Counted from the stretch's first letter, positions 22,055 to 33,484 are shown. The stretch is DNA of 64,000 nucleotides from Pyrenophora tritici-repentis (GCF_003171515.1 NC_089390.1:4030001-4094000); one strand, 5' to 3'. Translations and numbers: made by a program. The notes: generated by a model not told the origin, from the letters alone.

Positions 22055-22883
22055 TCATTCACCCCACCATTTATGGCGAACTTCCTCCATCTTGAATATC
22101 TCAGCTCTTGGTCGGTCGAGAACCTTATCAAGCATACCCTGCCATTCCGTTCTCGTGACATTGCCAAACCAGGCCGATGCATACTCCTAATAATGGGGAT
22201 ACCGTCCTGAAAACTCCCAATCAATGAGTCCAACCACTTTGCCACCCCGAACGAGGATATTGAACGGATTTAGGTCGCCGTGGGTAAAGACTGGCGGCGG
22301 CCATGATCCATCCTGTTTGCTTATCATGTCCTGGAGGTCATGCCAATCCTGATCCCTTTCCCGGTCTTTGAGATCTTCTAGTTTCAGGTCTTTTCTAAGC
22401 CAAAAATGAAATTCTTAGATTGTCCTGAACGGACCGAATCGTGGATTCCCCCGCGACATGCGGGAGTCATACAAAGAGCCTTTGACACGGCTTTCAACAC
22501 CCGTACTTGGAGGAGGTGTCAGGGCGCGTAGCTCTTCAAAAATACTTCTCAACTGTGCGAAAATACCCGCGATTGATTCTTTAGGCAATTTATTCCACGC
22601 TTTTGGCAGTTCCTCGCTTTGGATCCTCTCCATAACGATGTACGCTCTGTTTTTGTGCAGAAACGAGCAATATACCTTCGGGACGGGAACAGTAGTCTTT
22701 TCAGCTAGGTATTTCATAGTGGCGCCTTCTGTCAGATGGACTCTACGACCCGTCTTCACAATTTTGTGTTTCGATATTGGGACGCAGAGCCCATCACGTG
22801 AATAGAACTTCGCTGTAGTATGCAACGCTAGTCGTGTCGAGAATCAAAAGTGTTGTTGATGGCGAGATGTTCGGTCCCGGCAT
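22055..22883 (-). pseudogene. Aminoglycoside-phosphotransferase (APH)-family kinase-like pseudogene
   Basis: Read on the minus strand, the region keeps clear APH-family blocks: KIVKTGRRVHLTEGATMKYL, TTVPVPKVYCSF, AYIVMERIQSEELPKAW, RFGPFRTI, EFHFWLRKDL, then the catalytic loop THGDLNPFNILV and the metal-binding IDWEFSG. It is broken in several places. A TAA (22413-22415) separates RFGPFRTI from EFHFWL. A TAG replaces the Trp of the conserved YWEY block after RYPHY (at about 22189). No ATG is in frame with the N-terminal block; an ATG at 22883 starts a frame that would need a one-base shift near 22800 to join it. Both stops can be derived by C-to-T change in a CpA context on one strand. The end is GEVRHKWWGE-like with a TGA at 22055. 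Confidence 0.75.
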
Positions 22884-23134
22884 GCTGAGCTTCGATGTCA
22901 TATGCAGGCGGAACGTATAGAGATGACATTCCACCATTGTGTGGAAAGAGGATGGGTTCTCTTATGTGGGGCGTTAGGGGGAACGATAAGATAGAGCAAT
23001 GCACGGACCAGTTGGCGTTACCGTGTTGAGTTTACCAGCCTAGAGTTTCTCTCCATCTTACACGTCACCTTATCCTTCTCTGTCTACAGACTATCTACCT
23101 CTTTTCCTTCCTAATAGTTCAACTCATAGAACCT

Positions 23135-24133
23135 ATGTCAAAGAAGGTAGGCCTTTATCTCTGCATTGCTAATTGTACAGGAATAGGACTAAAGGTGTAC
23201 CAGGGGAATGACACGCCGTCATCAATCCGGATCCGCGAGAACCAGCGTCGTTCTCGCAATCAGCGCAAGGAGCTTATTCACGACCTACAGCGTCGCGTCC
23301 AAGAATATGAAGCGAAAGGCGTCGCAGCGACGCAGGACATGCAGCGTGCTGCCCGTAAAGTAGCAGAGGAGAACTTGCGATTAAGAAGCATGCTCTCAAG
23401 CCGAGGTGTGTCGCAAAGTGAGATTGACGCCTATCTACGGTCATTCGACGTCGGAAGCGACCAAAGTGGTCCTCAAGGCCATTCTCAAGGGCCCAACCAC
23501 ACCCTATTGCCCTTGCAGCAGACAGAACTGGCGACAGCGGGACCGACCTCTGCTTATTCCGTCGGGGAACCAGGTTTGCAGTCCGTCTCACACTCGACTG
23601 CGGGATTTGTAGCTCAACCGCTTACCCAAAACTCATTTCAACCTCGTACGCAATTTCACCAGCCTCATTCGCAATATCAGATCGGCCATCAGCGTAATGT
23701 TCAATGTTCTTCCGAAATTACGCAATGCGCAAAACGCGATGTCAGACAGGAAATAGCTGGTGCACGTTCGCCGGAATACAGCACGCCCATTCGTCCAGAA
23801 GAAGCTACTCATTCCAAGCCAGCGGAAGTAGAACAGTCGTGTCAAAGAACGGCGAACAACGCCGTGCTTGATAGCACACCACCATTCATGATATTAGAAA
23901 ACGATGCCGACTGCCCTAATACCGCAAGTTGTTTCTGTGCTCCTACTTTCACACCAAAGGATCAGTCCCCCGATACCGGATTGCTCATTTCGTGTGAAAC
24001 GGCTGCTACCATCATAGCTGAGATGCGCGGTGATGGAGATCGAAATCGAATACGAGCTCGACTTGGATGTGAGGGAGACAAAGAGTGCAACGTTAAAAAT
24101 ACACTTGTTCTGGAGCTAATGGACGAGAGATGA
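23135..24133 (+). CDS. bZIP transcription factor
   Basis: Probable exons are 23135-23146 and 23204-24133 (313 aa), joining MSKK to GNDTPSSIRIRENQ; the intron frame is also open, so an unspliced 332-aa form is possible. The basic region is RIRENQRRSRNQRKELIHDL (residues about 12-31), followed by a leucine-zipper-like helix with heptad spacing to ENLRLRSML. The basic region has N-X2-RSR rather than the Q/F signature of Yap-type factors. A long Gln/Ser/Pro-rich middle follows. The C-terminus (ISCETAATIIAEMRG, ARLGCEGDKECNVKNTLVLE) matches a tail common in a bZIP family expanded in Pleosporales. It should be nuclear. The gene faces the transporter gene tail-to-tail. Confidence 0.85.
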   Translation: MSKKVGLYLCIANCTGIGLKVYQGNDTPSSIRIRENQRRSRNQRKELIHDLQRRVQEYEAKGVAATQDMQRAARKVAEENLRLRSMLSSRGVSQSEIDAYLRSFDVGSDQSGPQGHSQGPNHTLLPLQQTELATAGPTSAYSVGEPGLQSVSHSTAGFVAQPLTQNSFQPRTQFHQPHSQYQIGHQRNVQCSSEITQCAKRDVRQEIAGARSPEYSTPIRPEEATHSKPAEVEQSCQRTANNAVLDSTPPFMILENDADCPNTASCFCAPTFTPKDQSPDTGLLISCETAATIIAEMRGDGDRNRIRARLGCEGDKECNVKNTLVLELMDER

Positions 24134-24544
24134 TAGCACGATGCAACTGTATGTTGTTAAACATTGCATACTATTACGGGCTCCTGCAACAGTCGTCCTG
24201 CCTTCATTTAGATATCGGCGTGATCCGTTTGCGATGTGCGCTGTTGGGCTGACTGTGTCATGGCTAGCGCGTTGTGAGTAAACGTGAGAATCTTCTCTCC
24301 CTGGTTACGTCAAATTTATTGCAGTCATCTTTACAGCTAGTGACTTATTGGGTTATATCAACGTACTTCGATGGTGTAGGTTTGAGTACACATTTAGAAC
24401 AGAACAAGACCATCCTCACTGTCAACATTCGAAGTGAGCGAGACGTCGAGTAGGACGAGTCAACCTTTTGAAGAGCTATCAATGTAAACCGTCGCTTACC
24501 CTTCCGATATACTATAGATTCGCCCGTCATCGTCGCGGTCTTGC
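24134..24544. other. Intergenic between convergent genes
   Basis: This holds the 3' ends of the bZIP and transporter genes. I see no gene, repeat or RNA in it. Confidence 0.5.
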
Positions 24545-26120
24545 CTATGAAGCTTGATTTGGTGATTCTCGGCGCTTCACTCTCCGCAGCTGGAGCATGA
24601 AGCCACTGGCCACTATGTATGACAGTCCTGCAAATATCTGTGTATAGAGGTATTCACGGCTCGAAGATGAACGCCTGAGTTTCAAGCCGATCCCCTCAGA
24701 TACTGAGCAGAATCATCAGAGTGTCGCTGTATAAGCTAGGAGGCATATGCTTACCTGTAACGGGGATGATGACGGCTGTCCAAGACAAGGACAATAAAGA
24801 TTGTAGGTTTTTCACACCCGCAACTTCAACGCAAAGCGGCCCGATTGACTGTACGTTGGATCATTAGCATACATACATATTTAGTAGGCCTTGGTCTGGG
24901 GACGAGACATACCATCCAAAAGACTCCCACGATAGCTCCACAAATTATAACAAAAAACGCGGTGAGTCCGTACGACATAGCCGGCAGCCAAAATGCAAAA
25001 CACGAGATCCCGCACATCAGCGTAAGCATACCCGCTGTGTCAATCCGACTCCATCGATCGCTGATAATTCCAATAATTGGCCGGCCAACGGCAGTGCCGA
25101 TGTTCAGTAGGCCGATCATATCAGTTGCTTGAGATTGCGAAAGTCCAATAGAAAGCGCGAAGTCAGACAACGAAAAGAGAAGAACGATGTAACCCATCAT
25201 GCTGACAAAGACCCATGAAAGCAGCAATATTACTTCATGCCTCCTTAGAAGCTCTGTATCAAACCCTAGCTGGGATGGTCGAATGGCCTTGTTCCGGTCG
25301 CGTATGAAAATAGTAGCTATGGTATTGGCCGTGAACGCGATAATGCTCGTGATACGTAGCGCCCACCCAATACTGAACCGTTGTATGATTGCTTCGGTGC
25401 CCCAAGCAAAAGCCGCCCCACCAACCCCAGATCCTGCAGCACTAATACCATTCGCCAGGCTGCGTCTCTTTTCAAACCATTGTGAGAGGACAGGGAGGCA
25501 GGGAATGTACAGAAATCCGATACCACATCCAATCAGGACGCCCTGGGAAATATGCAGCTGCCAGATTCGAGTTGCAAAGGACGCTGCGATGAAGCCACTA
25601 CATTGCAACAAAAGTCCACAGCACATGATGGCGTGGATCCCGAATTTGCGACACAAAACGGTAACGAGAGGTGCAAGAAACATGGCCGCTGCGAAGTTGA
25701 CACCACCGATAAAAGCGTAGTCCCAGGGAGTTGCCTCGGGAAAGATGTTTTCGGCCAAGTAATGGGATAGGTAGATGCCATATGCCTTGGAAATTGTGAG
25801 AATTGTGAATGAGGATCAAGTCTGCAGTGTTTTGCATTATTGGGTCCACTTACAGAAACGGTACCCCATGTGAAGCAGTTGATCGTGAAGCAAGTAGCCA
25901 CACACACCCATCCGTACCCACCATCCGGAGGAACATGTTCAGTCCGTGTAGCTTCGAGTTCCACATCATCGAGTTGGATTGGTGGCGAAAGTGGCCGTTT
26001 GTGAAGTTTGTTCATCGTACTTGGTGTGATGCCCATGCCGCCTACCATGCCGGGGATTCCATCACCGTCGAGAGAAGCCAGCCCTTCCAGTTGAGACGAG
26101 ATACTTCTGCGGGGCGTCAT
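24545..26120 (-). CDS. MFS transporter, monocarboxylate-transporter-like
   Basis: Four exons (26120-25854, 25785-24913, 24848-24755, 24702-24545) encode 463 aa, with phases matching at all three introns (68, 64 and 52 nt). A cytosolic N-terminus precedes the MCT signature PPDGGYGWVCVA (residues 64-75), which starts TM1. About 12 hydrophobic helices follow, for example YAFIGGVNFAAAMFLAPLVT and GIGFLYIPCLPVLSQWFEKR, with the loop-8/9 motif GRPIIGIISDRW. The family is SLC16-like (Mch type in yeast) and usually moves small monocarboxylates or related metabolites across the plasma membrane; the substrate here is unknown. The ATG at 26120 is the first in the frame, although the frame is open further upstream. 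ArsH follows upstream on the same strand. Confidence 0.88.
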
Positions 26121-26478
26121 GACTGAATGAACATCAAATGGACTGGTATTTCCTGCCTCTGAGCATTGTGTAAAGGACAGTACCGATATGTCACCACTGG
26201 CAGGTGTCACTAGCGCAAAGTCATCGGTAACGCTAGTCCGCGAACGCCACTTGCATTGTCGTTCGCACGACACTTGGATTCTCTTCGGCAACAACCGGGC
26301 TGTTATTCATGGGTGCATCTTTGATTGTTTTGATAGCTTTACTCTGCTCTTCTATGTGTTGCGTGTAGGTGATGAGTCGCTGGACAAGCAACTGCTACTG
26401 CTCTACCTGCTTGGTGGATGTAATATACACGAAGCGTTCGTGTTTGAATACTTCAGCAACATTCGATGACGAAGCTTC
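26121..26478. promoter_or_regulatory. Intergenic between ArsH (3' end) and MFS (5' end)
   Basis: This should hold the MFS promoter and the ArsH 3' end. The open frame upstream of the MFS ATG reaches 26294 but contains no ATG. No particular binding site was recognised. Confidence 0.4.
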
Positions 26479-27560
26479 TCACATATCTGCTGGTAGCTTC
26501 GCCAGTTCTTTCTCCTGCTTCACTCGCTTCTCCTCCCTCTCGCTATACCGATCTCCAAAGAGATGGAAGTGGGGTCTCATTACTATCGTGTACTTGACGA
26601 ATTCCTCCATACAATCGACGAGTCTGTCCCTGTTCCCACTAGGCATAAGCCTGCTCCCAGCATCTTCCTCTGTGAATTGTTTGTACGCCATCGGTATAGA
26701 GCTTTGGTTAGGTATGGCGAACATGCGCATCCACCGCCCCAGTATGCGTAACGAGTTGACTGTGTTGAAAGATTGCGACCCACCATTAACTTGAGCGATT
26801 GCGAGGGTGCGACCCTGTGTCGGGCGAACAGAGCCAGTGGAGAGAGGAATCCAGTCGATTTGATTCTTGAACACTGCCGTCTTTTGTTGTGTCAGCCTGG
26901 CTTGAGGAGCGGTATATGTCTCGAGAGATACATACGAGGTTTCCGTGCTGTTCAGGGCTGATCCAGACATGCCCATCGCTCCATTTACTGAGATCGCGCA
27001 GCTCTTGCACTTTTGGATGTGAATGGTCATCGTCCTTGACAGGTAGGCCAGCGGGATCGTACATGCGGACGTCACAGCCTAGTCTGAACAGTATTCGACT
27101 AGCTTCGTAAGCTAACAGACGCGAGTATGATCTATCCTGGATTAGAAATGGATACCATTGTTGTATGCATGCCTTACCGTTGTCGCATGCTTCCATGCAG
27201 CACTAGAACCCTCAGTCGGTCCTCACCACACTTGAGGACTTGGGTATCCACCATCTTCAACGCCGTGCTGAGTTCCAGCTGTGAGATCCAATCCGACTTG
27301 GCATCTTCTGCCTCCAAAACAAAGGGACGATACTTTCTTCTGACCTCGGCATCATCTTCAGAAGCGGGTATTGCGAGAGACAAGCCTTGATAGGCTGTAT
27401 CTATCGCAATTTCGGCTCGGATGCGCTCAGCTGAAGTATTGTTTAAATCACCATTAGGAACAGCACTCATAGTGCGGGTAAATCGACTGAAGGAGGGCTG
27501 TGGTCGAAATGGAAAAGTGCTATAGGTCCTGAGGGCTTGAACAAGCCGGTAGCTGTTCAT
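26479..27560 (-). CDS. arsH: ArsH-type NADPH-dependent FMN reductase (organoarsenical oxidase)
   Basis: Three exons (27560-27178, 27131-26936, 26880-26479) encode 326 aa; introns are 46 and 55 nt. The flavodoxin-like core is intact: [20 protein letters not shown] (FMN phosphate loop), [42 protein letters not shown], then [20 protein letters not shown] and [20 protein letters not shown]. ArsH enzymes reduce FMN with NADPH and oxidise trivalent organoarsenicals such as methylarsenite to less toxic forms. The N-terminus ([20 protein letters not shown]) is Arg/Ser/aromatic-rich with no acidic residue for 37 positions, like a mitochondrial presequence, and an internal Met at 31 could give a cytosolic form. 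No arsenite permease or arsenate reductase is seen next to it. Confidence 0.92.
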
Positions 27561-28105
27561 GGACGTTCACAAGCAATGTGTACGTGATTGGTGTTCAAGG
27601 ATTGCAATCGGTGATATTCACAGCATGAGATGGATTATGCATATAGGCACATTAAGATGAACAAAAAGGCATTCTGTAGTCTGGTCAATATGTCACTGCA
27701 CAAACGTCATTCGCTGCAGATAACTCACAGACCCTGCGCCACTAGCGGATGTACCCCACAGCTCGTCCATGATCTGGAAGGGGAAGGAGTAGTCTTGACG
27801 CGTCCAATTTTAGCAGAGAGAAGAGAGTGGGGGTTTGTTTTTGCAACTCAAGGCTGACGCTTAGCAGAAAGGTTAAATATACACGTGAGATGCAACATGT
27901 GCTCTGGGTGCACTTTGTTCATGTGTTGAAGCAACTAACGTACCGGTGAACAACGATGGACGGATAGGGTTCCGAGTCTGGCTAGCTGGAGCACTAGCTG
28001 CTTAAGGCAATGCGAGCAGCTCCCCGCCATGGTTATGCTGTAAGACTTCTACTTTTTATTCAATGTTCGCTCATTGATTGATTGATAAACAACCCAACAG
28101 CCAAG
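27561..28105. promoter_or_regulatory. Divergent intergenic region arsH / DUF89 gene
   Basis: These 545 bases lie between outward-facing starts and should contain both promoters. Short ORFs here have no recognisable content. Confidence 0.4.
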
Positions 28106-29703
28106 ATGGAGTACGACACATTTTCAGCGAGTGAGAATTGCACGATCTCTACACATATGACGCAAACGATTGACAATTACCAGCGCAATATAACACCAGT
28201 GATCCCACATCGTTTGCGCATACGTCTGCGCGCGAGCGATGGCCCATCATCATTACCCAGGGCATCGACGACGTGCACCGCTCACTACACCATGCCAAGG
28301 ATGAAAGTGCCATCAGCGAAGGAAAGGCCATCGTCGCCGAGCTGGCCAAGCTAAAGTACGAGCTTCAGCACGACCGCGAGCTCACGCCTATCCCTGACGA
28401 CGGCGAGCCGGACGTCGAGGCGTACAACAAGGAATTGGAGGCGAGAGAGAAACCCAAATGGCATAATGTACCTTGGCTGTACGCCGAGTGCTACTTGTAC
28501 AGGTACACATTAGTCGCTGGACTGGCAGGCCAAGGCTAACAGCCATAGGAAGACGTATATCGAGCATCTTCAAGCAGACTAAGAACTGGCGCTCTTATGA
28601 CATCTTCGCCCGCCAGAAGATGTCGACCTTCAAGTCCTCTCGGCCCGCTGTTGTTGAACTCGCTGCGCGCTACAAGGATATCGTCACCGAACTTGAGCAG
28701 AAGAAGACAATCAAGGGTGCCGAGACACAAGAGCAACTCGAAGCAGCCGAAAAGCTTCTGTTCACTGAAATGTGTGAGATTTGTCTATGGGGAAATGCCA
28801 CTGATCTTTCCCTCTTGACCAACCTCTCCTACGAGGACATTCAAAAGCTGCAAGGCTCACAAGCGCGCAAAGACTCAGAGAAGAATATCTTGGTGAACGA
28901 TCTTGACAAGGCATTCAGCTTGCTCAGCTCAGCACAAAAAGAAGGGAAAAAGGAGCGACGTGTGGATATCGTGCTGGACAATGCCGGCTTTGAGCTGTTC
29001 GTCGATCTCATACTGGCCGGCTACCTCATCGCCTCGGGTCTCGCCACCAATGTCGTCTTCCACCCCAAGTCAATACCCTGGTTTGTGTCAGATGTGCTGC
29101 CAGCCGACTTTGGCGCCCTTCTCTCTGCATTAGCCGATCCGCAAACCTTTTATGGAGCTGTATCCGACGACGAGAAATATGCGGGAAAGCAACCGGTGCC
29201 CCTGTCAGAAGTAGAAAGCGCTAATCTGCAATTTTTGTTTCAGAGCTGGAGTACTATGCACGCCGAGGGTCAACTAACGCTTCGGCCTAACGACTTCTGG
29301 ACAGCTGGTGGCAGTTATTGGCGTTTGCCCAAGGCAGAGCCAGAACTGTATGCCGACTTGAAGGAGAGCGAGCTGGTCATCTTCAAGGGTGATTTGAACT
29401 ACCGAAAGCTGACAGCTGATGCAAGTCTAATTCCCGTCTTCACGTAGCACTGTGCTAATTAAATATCAGGCTGCTTGGCCGGCTACTACGCCTTTCACTG
29501 AAGCTATCGGGCCCATGGGCCCTGGCTCTGGTCTCCGCGTTCTGGCCCTACGTACCTGCAAAGCCGACGTCGTGGTCGGCTTACCTGAAGGCGTAGATGA
29601 ACAGATCAAAGCAACAGAGGGTGGCGGTAGTGAAAGTGGTGCGAGAAAGTGGGCATGGAGTGGCAAATGGGCCGTGGTCCAGTTTTCTGACGGGAAAGCT
29701 TGA
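28106..29703 (+). CDS. ARMT1-like damage-control phosphatase (DUF89)
   Basis: Four exons (28106-28130, 28184-28502, 28553-29420, 29470-29703) encode 481 aa, close to the yeast YMR027W homologue. Blocks in order: SARERWPIIITQGIDDVHRS, LYRRISSIFKQTKNWRSYD (over junction 2), CEICLWGNATDLSLLTNLSY, DIVLDNAGFELFVDLI (about residues 254-269, with the metal-binding Asp-Asn), VIFKGDLNYRKLTAD (about 390-404) and LRTCKADVVVGLPEGVDE. DUF89 enzymes are metal-dependent phosphatases that clear sugar-phosphate by-products such as fructose-1-phosphate. No targeting signal is seen. The third intron (29421-29469) fits only as a GC-AG intron with the donor GCAAGT; the GT donors nearby break the frame or leave an intron of 34 nt or less. 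Confidence 0.92.
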
Positions 29704-29875
29704 TGCCCGAAACAATGCGTCATCTGTTCGATAGCAAGCTACGCTGTCTTGAGGTAAATAAAGAATAAGATTAGACATAGAAAAATAGAAGTTTAATGAT
29801 GACAGTGTCTGGCTCATCTGGCCTTGATCAACTCATCCACGCCGTAAGAGCGCATAACCCCCCCTCCCCCCTTTT

Positions 29876-31573
29876 TTAATATATCCCTCGCCTGATGTCC
29901 GCGGCGATTTGCTGAAGCTCTTGCACCGTTGGAGGTTGCCTAGTACCCTTTAGAATCTTGAATTTGGATTGGTTCTCCACCTCTTTCGTTTTCTTCACCA
30001 TTATCCCATGAGTGAATGGCTGTAGTTTCTGGTCCTTGTGCAGCTTGCCACCGGTCAAGTGTTGTTTATACCACACCTTTTCCTTTTGTGTCCTATCCGT
30101 TCGCGCTGTCGGCCGCGCAGCAACCTTCTTGCTTGTGTCGGGACGATGCTCAGGCCGAGGCCTAACGGGTATTCTACCAAGAGATCGCAGGTCTGGAAGT
30201 CATTAATTATCATCCAGTTGGACGTCATTTGAGTAATGCATACCATGTAGAAGCTTGGTCCCGTCCGGCTCACATCCCTGCCATTTACCCATGTCCCTTT
30301 TTGCCCAGAGCCTGCGCCTCTCCTCCAGTTGGAGGTAGTACTCCAGTGATTTCGCTACGGGAATACTGCTGCAAGTCGCTACCAGCTCCAGTGTCTGACT
30401 GGGTACTTCGGCTTCAGTGCTCGATTTTACTAGCACAACCTCAAGTTTATGCAGCGGCTCTCGTGGCTGATGTACAGGAGAATGTCCCCGGCAGGCAAAT
30501 TCCAGGGAGTCGGGACGCTTTGCGGAACGAAAACTAAGCTTGCGGCGTAGAGTTTGAGGCCCCGTGGGACTTGCTGAACGAGGTTGCTCTTTAGGGATGT
30601 TTTTCGACACTCCAGTTATCAGAGCTGTGATTGCTTGTAAAATTTCATGGACCGTAGGTGGATCGTCTTGATGCTCGGTCTTCCTCTTCTTCTCGCCACG
30701 CCCAACCGTGGCCTCCATGCTAGGAACAGGCACCTGAAAGCGAACATTCAAAGCTCGGCTAAGTGCTTCTTGCACAACTCGTGGAGTCGTGCTGTCTTTC
30801 CAGAAGTCCCAAATATTTTCTGCTTCTTTTCCATCCGCGTCAGTACCATTACTCATGTTGCACAGGTCAATCAGGAAATGTCCTTTCTGATACAGCGTAT
30901 TCAGTCCCAAGGCGCGCATTTGGTGAGAGACGAGTAGTACAGGGTGCTGCATAATGGATCGAATATCCACCGTCTTAGTCCTATATTGTTGCCGACGGAG
31001 GGTTTTCGGTGATGTTTGAGGTTGGTGTGGCGTAATCGAAATGGAACGTTCCTGAGTCAGAACGTATGCTAATATTTGCTCCACTGTCGTCTGGGGAAGG
31101 TCAAGAAGAGAGATACGTGATCTTCTGATAGTCCTTGCTCGTTTGAGTGGAAAATCCGACGAACTCGAATTGCTTGTGATGGCCGTGGTATTGGAAGTCA
31201 TGGAAGAGACCATTGTTGAGTTGGGAGAGGCCGAGGACCAGTCAGACGCACTGGAATGCGACTCGTCAAGCATGATGGGACACTCTACAGACGCTTGGTC
31301 GTATTTCCTGACTGTGCTTGGTGCTGTGAATACTGCCAGAGGGCTACATTTTCGCGGTAGTTCACATGAAGGCTTTGAACGGAGGGTACGATTGTACACC
31401 GTGCCAGTCTTTGGTGGCGGTAGAGGCTTGTTCTGTCCTGGGAATAGGTCTTGCATGTACTTTCTGGAAATAGCATACGCGCTGGCGTCGATCTGGTAAC
31501 TGTTAAAGTCGACGCTAAATCGAGGATCTGGTAGTCGAAGTGCAAGCACGGACGGACAAGCAGTGTGCACCAT
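29876..31573 (-). CDS. Hypothetical protein with F-box-like segment
   Basis: Two exons, 31573-30244 and 30192-29876, encode 548 aa. The intron has a GTATGC donor, a TTAATGAC branch-like site and a TTCCAG acceptor; without it the first frame stops at 30203 and leaves the second frame unexplained. The N-terminal 150 residues are Ser/Pro-rich. Residues 155-172 (SLLDLPQTTVEQILAYVL) and 211-237 (PVLLVSHQMRALGLNTLYQK, then GHFLIDL) resemble the F-box-like head and the 'LLVSRQ...ALPVLY' strand of fungal F-box/2EXR-type proteins. The tail is basic (RPDTSKKVAARPTARTDR) and ends in FKILKGTRQPPTVQELQQIA. Function is unknown; a substrate-adaptor role is only an analogy. Nuclear localisation is plausible from the basic patches. 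Confidence 0.7.
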
Positions 31574-33484
31574 GATGACGAAGATGAGAGTTGTGTTGGA
31601 AAACAAAACGCGGCGTAGGAAGGAATCAAGCGGATTAGATGTGCTGAAAGAAACGAAAGAAAGTATCAGAGTGAAGGCCTGCGTCACTGCATATGAAGGT
31701 AACGACAGAGTCAGAGCCCAGCTCTCAACAGCAATTGATCGACAGAATCACCCCAGAGGTTTGTGGCGACAAGAGCTTATACTTATTCAAGACTATATGA
31801 TGGGCAGGCAGTCTGCCATATTTTCATCCCACGCGGGAACCCATGTTTAGCAGGTTCGACAGGTGTCGCGAAAACGGGCCGGGCGTGCGTATGATGTGCC
31901 ATCACGTCCTTAATCTTTTCCCAGGCGGAGCGGGCCTTGACGTTCGCCTCCTTCCCATTTGTCGACCAGGACGACCATGGGCAAACTTTGGTGATGGGGC
32001 CAGGGAAGATGCATTGGCGTTTTGATAGATGTAGTCGCTATAGCCTCATCTCGTTGCCTTGACAGGGGTGCGTTACTCGCGAACAATGAGCTGTATAAGC
32101 ACGGGAGCGGGCTGAAGCCACATCGAGACTCAGTTTGTTCGAGCGTCAATGCAAACCGAGAATATGAAACACGGTATGCCAGATTCGGCCGATCGTCTTC
32201 GGTTGAGAGCGACCCCCATTAGTGGGGGCAGTGGGCGAACGCGACCGTGTGCAGCCAACTTTGATGGCAATGAGGCTGGCCACAAGGCTCCCAGGCGACG
32301 TTTCGCGTTTCACGGCTTGTGATTTAGCGCACTACGTCAATCATCCGGGAACAAAATCGTTGCCAAGATGCAACAGGTATACATGGGAATTGAGCTGAGA
32401 TTGAGTTTTGCTATCAAACATCGTTTGGCAAGTTGTCTGGTAGCTTGCGCCACGCTGATACAGAGGGAGTTGTAGAAGAGCGCAATGCCAAGGCGCCCGT
32501 TACGCAGCCTTAGGCCTGTCGCCCCACGTTCGACAACGGCACCACGGCTATGTGAATCGCCGGCGCGGTCCTATACATGACTATCGTATGTTACCTTTGC
32601 AAACTTGTGACGGGGGCAAAGCTATGGGTAGGTTACCCCAGACGTGCCCCAGGCGAGTGAAGCTGTGCATCGTGGGTTCACTGCCTTCTGAGTGCAGGCA
32701 TTGGGGGCAAACTGGCTTCGTCAGCAGCACTCAAACTTCAATTGTGACTTCAAGGATACCTTCTGTCTTTCTGAGCCCCTAATCACAGACCTCGGCCCCG
32801 CTTTCAGGGTCCGCTGCCATGTTTGTCTGGACGTGTCCTGTGCTCCAATTGCATTGCCACCGGACATCACCACACCAATTGGGGCAAAACCCTGTGTCTG
32901 TTCGCTCATGCTTGAATGAGTTCAAGCAGGTTCTTGCAAGTCATCCCCAAATCAGGGCGACAAGAAGGAAACTTGTTTCATTAGTACACACATGTGGAAT
33001 CCTCCTTTTTACCCTCTAGCCAACACAGAGTTTGCTAGAGCAGCCATGTCAAGACACCACTTAATCGTATACGTCGGCAGTGCGCTCTCCACGCTTAGGC
33101 GGGGCAGCACGTAAAGCTTCCAACGTTGTCCAGCCTGGTCCAAAAGAACACAAACTCCATCCTCGGCCAATCGACTTTCTTGTGCAGCTTTCGATTTACT
33201 CAAACCTTGTGTGAGTATTGATCTCGTTCTGGACCCTGAGCGTCTCCGGCAAAGGCCATGGCGCTTGACTCGGTACCGTTCTTCATTTCTAGGATCATGA
33301 TAGTAACATGTTTAAATTCCGGACCTGCCTCCGCTATCCTAATGAGGCTCTACAGCAAAGTAATGACAACGACGACGATAGACCTAGTATATTCTCCGAA
33401 TGGCTAGCTTCACCAGCCGACACCTAGGTTGACCTGTGCGCGAGATTTGCTGATGGACGACATGGTTCATGTCTCGTCTACTGA
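31574..33484. other. Gene-poor interval, nothing supported
   Basis: This 1.9 kb stretch between the F-box-like gene start and the 3' end of an MFS gene has ORFs of at most 95 codons, in conflicting frames and without recognisable domains. I saw no terminal inverted repeats or tRNA-like folds. It may hold the long promoter of the F-box-like gene or a non-coding transcript. Confidence 0.45.

Noticed and set aside
28503..28550. Acceptor CCATAG at 28548 for the second DUF89 intron
   Set aside because: It shifts the frame; the AGGAAG acceptor at 28552 gives the conserved RRISSIFKQ.
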